A stretch of DNA of 64,000 nt from UBA6164 sp964527325. Its GTDB lineage: Bacteria; Patescibacteriota; Gracilibacteria; BD1-5; UBA6164. The translations under genes and the position numbers were made by a program. Location of the stretch: positions 1-64,000 of the forward strand of contig CAZGNU010000001.1 in assembly GCA_964527325.1 (NCBI GenBank), in the 5' to 3' direction. The notes below the pieces were generated by a model that saw nothing but the letters and a program-made list of their open reading frames with translations, searched no databases and was not told the DNA's origin. Within the stretch, counting starts at the first letter, position 1, and every line of letters begins with the position of its first letter. Shown piece by piece: positions 57,807 through 64,000 of this stretch.

Positions 57807-60800
57807 ATGAAGAAAACTTTTTCTTTTATAGCTCTTTGATCAATGTTGATATCACTAGCAGTACCTTTTATAGGTACTGTTAATGCTGAATTAACTACAA
57901 AGAAAGTGAGGGTAGTTGTTACATACCCAATAAGTGATGCTACTCTATGAGTAGATGCCTGAGCATTAGTTCATGAACCAAATTCATGAATTCTTTTTAG
58001 ATTCGCTCTAAAAAATTCTTCTGATACTACTTTATGTATGGAAGAAAAATCAGTTTCTGTTGTAAACTGAATTATGACTTATGAACTAGGTTCACAATAT
58101 GCTATTAATACAAATTGAGTTAGTACTTGATGTAATATGTCGAGTTTATTAAATAACTCTGATTATAAAATAGTAGCAACTTGAGATCTAAATAAGAATA
58201 ATGATTTTACAGATTGAATTGACTTTACATCTGAAGAGGCTACATGGGTGGAAAGTTCAACTCAACAATTTGAAGATTCTTTTCTTGATTCTAAAACACT
58301 TGATATGCAAAATAATATTACAGCATGAGGTGGATGAGAATCTACTGTAAACTATAATGTTTCTGCAGGTTTACTTAATACTGAGCTAATTGCAGCTTGA
58401 AGTAAAACTAAAACTTTTGATTTAGATAAGGATTGAGCTACTGAAGTAATTTCTAAAAATGGTACTGATCCATGAATTATATATTCAGTAAATAAAGTAT
58501 CATGAACATATGAAAATGTTTTTTCATCTTCAAATATTACTTTAGATGATTCAACAAATGTTTTTTTAGCTTGAAAAGATAGTAACTTTATATTGAAAGC
58601 TACTTTTGGTAGTGATCCAAATATTACAAAAACTAACCTAGCTGCTACTTCTATAGTAATGAAAAATTGAATGGTTACTGAGTCATCTCAGACTGTAAAA
58701 GAATTTGTAGCAACTGACTATCTAGTAATGAATATTTCATGAGAAGATAAAAGATTTAACTTTTCTACACTATCAAGGCAATATGAGGAACAAATTGCAG
58801 TAAGTTATTGAAATGTTTCTGATTTATATTCTTCATTAACTGATCCTGACTGGAGTTGAACACCTTTTAGTTGAGATCAAGCAGATTACTATTGATGAGA
58901 TGTTAGAGAAGCTATAGTAAATAATACAGTTGTTAGTGATATTGATGGGGTTATTTATTGAGACTTCAATGAAGATTGAAGATTAGATTTTATTTCTTTT
59001 AAAAATGCAACTTGAGGTAAGGCTTATTTTACAATGCACTTAAGAAAAACAGATTGAAGTTATAAAATTGTTTTTGATTCAATATTGTGAGATTGAGTAA
59101 CAGCTTGAACTTCATTAGTTGATAATAGTGCAGATTTCTCTTGAACAGATATAAATGAAATTATCATAACAGATGGTACAACAAAAAATGTATATAAAAT
59201 TAATTGAGCTTGGGAGACTAATCCATTATGAGATTGAGATTCAAATACAGTTAAATTAATTGCTTCTTTTAGTTCTACTTTTTATGCTATACTTGCTAAA
59301 AATGGTTGAACTACAAATGTAAATTCTGCTCGTTTCTCTATATGAGATGGTTTTAGAGATATGAATGATTCTAATATTGATGATAAGTTTTTATTAGTAT
59401 GAGATTTTAAAGTAAACAAGGATTGATATGATTATTATGATTATTATCTAAAACAATATAATTGATCATCTTTTGTTGATTTAACATTATCCTGATCAGT
59501 TCAACCATTTAAAGCGATTTGAGATAAAATATGATTTCAAAAGATTGCTAACTCAGAATTCTATGCTTTTTATGTCGATCAATCTACTCAATCATCTAAG
59601 TGATTGCAAGATAAAACAAACTTATACTATATAAAAGATTGAAAAATAATTCCAATGCTTTCATGAGTACTTATTAATGATAATAATACATGAAGTCATC
59701 AGGATGGTAATTTAAATGAATGAGGTTCAAAACTTCTTAATAATTCAAAATTTGGTTTCTTTGATCAAAATGTAAGTAATGTAACTTCTTGAACTCTTTG
59801 AATACCATCAGTAAATTTTATAAGTAATAGTTGATGATGAGCTCTTCAATATGAAGAATGAGGAAATAAATACTATATAATTGATAATAATTGAGATATC
59901 CAAACTTCAGTTATTACTAACTCTTTAAATTCTGTATTTACTAAATTAACTGATAACACTCCAGTATACCTTAATTTAAACAAACTATTTAAATCAACCG
60001 AGTTAGTAGATGTATATACTGATATTAATTGATTAACATACTGAATTTGAAATGTTGAAACAATTCAATCTAAATCACTGATTGATGAAATAAATTTAAC
60101 AGTATATAGTAGTGCATTCAATATAGGAAACTATATTGATCAAGATACATTTATATCTAATTATGATAATATATTCTTATGACATGAAAGTTCTTCAAGA
60201 AATATTGTATTTAGTAATAATTTAGTTAATACTCAAGTTGATGATTATGGTACTGATAAATATGTACATACTGTTGATAATCTTAGATGAAGTTATTTTT
60301 CAACTGTAAGTGATTATTTATATAGGGATAATTGATTCACTAATACTTGATCAATATCTTGAAGCCATATGTATTATGTATGATCCGATTGATTTATTCA
60401 TAAAACATTCTTAGATTGACATCAAACTAATACCGATAATATTATTCATGCTTTTTCAAGTAAAGAATTAAAAAAGATGTGAGATAATATATACTTTATA
60501 GATAATTCAGATTGAAATAGTTTATACAAAATTGATACTGTTAATAATGATACTATTTCTAAAGTTACTTGACCAACTAATCTTAGGTTTGTTTTAAATA
60601 TTGTATGAACAAGAGTTTTTATGATTAATAATAGTAGTCAAGTAGTAGTTTATGATGAATCTACATGATTATCAAATGTACTAACTTCTATTACAGGAAA
60701 TTCTTATAGACCATTATTAACTTGGAATGGATCATATTATTGGATTAAATTTAAAGAAAGTTACTATGATGAAAGAATTAGATATTTTCAACTAGATGCA

Positions 60801-61571
60801 AATCTAAATCCTTATAGTATTCAGACAGGTACTAGTAGAACTTCTTTTTTATACTGAACTTATTACCATTCAATGAATTTATCCACTAGTAATACAGATT
60901 GATGGAACTGAGCAGTAAATACTAATTGGGGTTTTACTTATTCTAATACTAATAATAGATATAATACTAATATGTCTACAGCTTGAGGATGAAGATATTG
61001 AAACTATTTAGTTTATCCTAACTCTTCTGATTGAAGTAAATTATATAAATTTGATGTACTTAATGAATGGAATCATATGAACTCAGGAGGTAAAGATGCA
61101 TTTGCAAATAATACACAAGATAGGAAACTATTCGATTGAGTAGCAAATTACCCAGTAATAATTTCATGAACAAACTTTTATAATTGAAATAACCATATTG
61201 TTGTAAATACAGATAATATTTATTTTATGCAATGAGTGTCTTATTACTGAGAATGATGAAGTTTAAAACCTTTTCTTGATACAAATTGATCTAAGAGATT
61301 AGATAAAATAGTATGGTGAGATATGAACTGGAATTCTAATAGTAATAATTCTGTGGCAGGTACATTAAATTTAAATGATACATATAATTATGCTCATAAT
61401 ACACATGCTCAAGCAGATCAATGAGATCACTCTTGGAGATGGTGGTGAGATAGTGTATCATGATGTAATGCTAGTGCTGATATTAACTTAGAGTCTAAAT
61501 TCTGACCAGTAACATGAGCATGTTGGGAATATCAATGATGAGGTTGGTATAAATTCTTCCCATTATATTAA
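57807..61571 (+). CDS. giant secreted surface protein with VCBS/FG-GAP-like repeats, 1254 aa
   Basis: A signal peptide (MKKTFSFIALGSMLISLAVP, cut probably after VNA) leads into a 1254-residue beta-rich protein. FDLDKDGATEVISKNG near residue 203 and GDFNEDGRLDFISFKN near 387 are VCBS/FG-GAP-type calcium loops seen in integrin-like propellers and in PilY1-like tip adhesins. The distal third has many Tyr, Trp, Gly and Asn and resembles a propeller with repeats such as NLYYIKDGKIIPML and YYVGSDGFIHKTF. The end is aromatic (GGGWYKFFPLY) after two Cys. It has its own promoter and terminator. An adhesin or pilus-tip role is inferred. Confidence 0.85.
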
Positions 61572-61581
61572 TATATAAATA

Positions 61582-61619
61582 AAAAAAAGTAGATTAACAT
61601 TATTTAATCTACTTTTTTT
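61582..61619. terminator. two-way terminator between convergent genes
   Basis: Arms aaaaaaagtagatta (61582-61596) and taatctacttttttt (61605-61619) form a 15-bp stem with an 8-base loop and T runs on both strands. It serves the giant gene on the plus strand and the small membrane gene on the minus strand. Confidence 0.9.
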
Positions 61620-61620
61620 A

Positions 61621-61860
61621 TTAATTTTTATCCTGAAATACATTATCTATCCTTTCAAATAAATAGATTGAAAATAATCATACAGGTCATAAAAATGATA
61701 AAATTGAATAAATTATTATGGTAACACTAAAGTCAATTGTTTCATTTCTTATGTTTATAATATTATATATTCCTTCAAGATTTAATACTATCCGAAAGTT
61801 AATACATCATATAATAATTATTACAGGTCATATAAAGAAAAACTTTGTACTAGATTCCAT
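61621..61860 (-). CDS. small two-helix membrane protein, 79 aa
   Basis: The product has two hydrophobic helices, residues 6-22 (KFFFIGPVIIIIGCINF) and 47-68 (VTIIIYSILSFLGPVGLFSIY), and short polar ends. No family is recognised. It lies downstream of the large surface gene on the same strand, 138 bases away, and ends at a shared terminator. Confidence 0.7.
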
Positions 61861-61998
61861 TAATAATATTTAGTAATATTTTTTATTAACTATATTAATA
61901 TACTTTAAGAACTATTTAAGAATTTATAATAAAACATTTAGATATTTTTGAAAGGTATTATTTTTATTCCATTTATTTTTTATTGTATTATTAATATC

Positions 61999-64000
61999 TT
62001 ATTTCCTAATTACAGGAGGTACTCATAAGTATAACTTATAATCAAATTCATATTTCTCAGTAACATTTTCATCATCAATAACTTCATTTATAGTTCTTTC
62101 ACGAATTATATTACCTCATATTACATTTCATTTAACAGAGAGTGGTATATTACTATAACCAGGTCTTATAACTCATATATTTCAACTAGAAGAGTAATTT
62201 ATACTAGTTCAGTCATCTTCTATCTCCATATATGCATTATTTGTTAAAGGAGTTGCATATGTTCATTCAATACTAGAAACTCTAGGATTAATTTCAATTC
62301 TATTTCACATGAATGCAATATAGTTTATACTATTAATGCTCATATCAGAATTATCATTATATAAGCTTATATTATGATTTACTTCTATTCATCATTTAGT
62401 AAATAGTGTAATACCTGCAAAGTTTGGTTTTATGCTATTAGAATCAGCATAGAATACAATTTCACTTAAATCTTGATTATACTCTCATATGTATACATCA
62501 TAATCTCAGAAATAATATAATGTATTGTTAGTAAGATTAATGTTTCACGATATATCAGGTTTAATTAAGTAATGAGGATTTCATGTAGATACAAAATCAA
62601 TACTTGGATTAGATGTTAAATCATCTCACATCACTACTGAATAATTATTAATCTCTTCATTAGTAATATCAGTAATATTAAATATTTGAGGTTGTATACT
62701 TCAATCTAATACTTTATTATTTGCATTTGTTCATGAGTACTCTAATTGTGAACCATGTCCTGCAATGATATTATATCAGCTTTCTCAGTTATTATTTTCA
62801 AGTAAATCTTCATTTGTTACTTTATTTTTTACAAACCCTGCACCAAAGTATGCATCGTTTTCACTTATTATAGGTAATGATTTAATAGATAAATCTCATA
62901 GTCCTTTATCAATATTAATTCATGTATCTGTAAATAAAGTACTTAAGTTTGTATCATAGACTATATCAACATTAGCTGTAAAAGTAGAGAATAAGTCTAC
63001 AAGGTTTCTATCTACATTTAGATATACTAAATATTGAACTTTTTCACCAGGAATAAGAGTATCATTTTCTTGAGTAAGTTTATATGTTTTCTTTCAGTAA
63101 TCTTTATCTAATTCTATAGATGTATTATTAGCAGAACCATATAATTCTTCAGTAATAAGATTAACACTTACTTTACCTGAATTATCAAGAGATGTATAAT
63201 CTATCTTATCTAGTTCAAATCAGTTAGGTAATGAAAATCTTAAAGAATCTTGCATTAAAATTACTTCATCATCAGAAGTATTTGATATATCAAGTTCTAA
63301 AGCTAATCTTCAATCTGATGCATCTCACTTATATGCACCTGATGAATCTCATCAGAAACTTATAATTCTTGCATTAAATACTGCTAGTCTAGGATTTAGG
63401 TTAGTAATAATATCTTTATCTTCCTCTAAGAATTTATAATTGTCTGTAAAAGGCATTTTAAAGTATTGGAAACTATATCAACCCTTATTATTAGTGTTAT
63501 TCTTATCGGCTGTTATTCAGTTATTATTAAATAAGTTGGAAACTTGGCTTGAAGAACTTCATTCATAATCTTCTCAATCTGTATATGCAGTATTTCCATT
63601 ATTAATGGGGAACTCATATTCATTATTTTTATTTTTTGTGAATTCACTGTTTAATACGAATATTCATCAAATATCTTTTAAGAATGCTGTTCAGAATAAT
63701 TCTTTAATGTTATCAGCATTTAATGAGTTCTTAATAGTAAATAAATAGTCCACAGTAACTCATCATTCATTATTATAACTAGAAGTATCTATAGAGTAAT
63801 TAACTTGCTTATATGATTTAGAAATAGATGAATCTTGGATATCCTGGATATAATCTTTTCTATTATCTATTACTTGAGATAAATCACTTTCAATATCTAT
63901 TGGTCTAGTTGTAACTTTTTCACCTAAACTATTTTGTAATAAATTATTCTCAGAGTTAAAACTATTTTCTACAATAACACCATCAAATAATACAAGATCA
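61999..64000 (-). CDS. large surface protein, start outside window
   Basis: At least 666 residues are encoded; the start lies beyond the window edge and the last codon in frame begins at 63999. The protein is beta-rich, Asn/Ser/Asp-rich, with segments resembling conserved-repeat surface domains (LPNGFELDKIDYTSLDNSG, LVYLNVDRNLVDLFSTF). The C-terminal region has ISLYNDNSDMSINSINYIAF and MGNRIEINPRVSSIEGTYA, a layout shared with the end of the 52397 gene. It ends LYLGVPPVIRK. Probably an exported surface protein of the same class as those at 51292-61571. Confidence 0.85.

Noticed and set aside
1..64000. TGA read as Trp (table 4)
   Set aside because: TGA falls on glycines of Walker A loops and the prepilin cleavage site, and TGG is used for Trp.
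1..64000. tRNA or rRNA genes
   Set aside because: No GC-richer islands or cloverleaf patterns stood out by eye; a covariance-model search would be needed to exclude one fully.

Overview
The window is about a quarter G+C and can only be read if TGA is sense. With TGA as stop it breaks into dozens of fragments. With TGA as glycine (translation table 25) almost all of it becomes long, tightly packed genes. The reassigned codon falls on invariant glycines: both end glycines of the PilB Walker A loop GPTGSGKS (22584-22610) and the glycine before the cleavage site of most prepilins. This points to the Gracilibacteria/Absconditabacteria (BD1-5/SR1) branch of the Candidate Phyla Radiation. All coordinates below use table 25. 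I saw no tRNA, rRNA or CRISPR array.

Layout. 156-2232: a prepilin-like gene and a large unknown gene. 2245-9001 (minus): type IA topoisomerase, a Rad50/SMC-like ATPase, a prepilin and a PilT-type ATPase. 9002-9892: the only long gene-free stretch, holding an array of a 16-bp dyad motif. 9893-20499: a helix-turn-helix/coiled-coil/membrane protein, a RecJ-like DHH nuclease, a prepilin, a VirB2-like pilin, a PilN-like protein, a Toprim primase, a CPBP protease and a VirD4/TraG-like ATPase. 20591-32837: a type IV pilus block (major pilin, pseudopilins, PilB, PilT, PilC with an apparent frameshift, inner-membrane alignment proteins). 32940-45407: a second pilus block with PilO/PilN-like proteins, a second PilB-like ATPase, VirB4, a second VirD4-like ATPase and a prepilin. 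45457-46497: a membrane protein with its own promoter. 46494-51147 (minus): a Replication-relaxation family protein, an intact second PilC, a large membrane-anchored protein, a PrgI/VirB3-like protein and an unknown gene. 51292-61571: four large or anchored surface proteins and one small cytosolic gene. 61621-64000 (minus): a small membrane protein and a surface protein cut by the window edge.

How the parts fit. Type IV pilus parts (at least eight prepilins, four GspE-family ATPases, two PilC) are interleaved, partly within single operons, with conjugation-type type IV secretion parts (VirB4, two VirD4-like ATPases, VirB2-like pilin, PrgI-like protein, Replication-relaxation protein) and with DNA-processing enzymes. 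My reading is a combined surface-appendage and DNA-transfer locus, possibly used for attachment to a host cell and DNA uptake or exchange. That is inference; no prepilin peptidase is visible here.

Regulation. Several operons start with TTGTTT/TTGTTA, 17 bases, TATAAT. Five single-gene units instead carry a conserved TGTTTCTTAGTA element 41-47 bases before the start codon. Terminator hairpins often contain the stop codon. Shine-Dalgarno sequences are essentially absent, and many gene junctions have the form TAATTATG.
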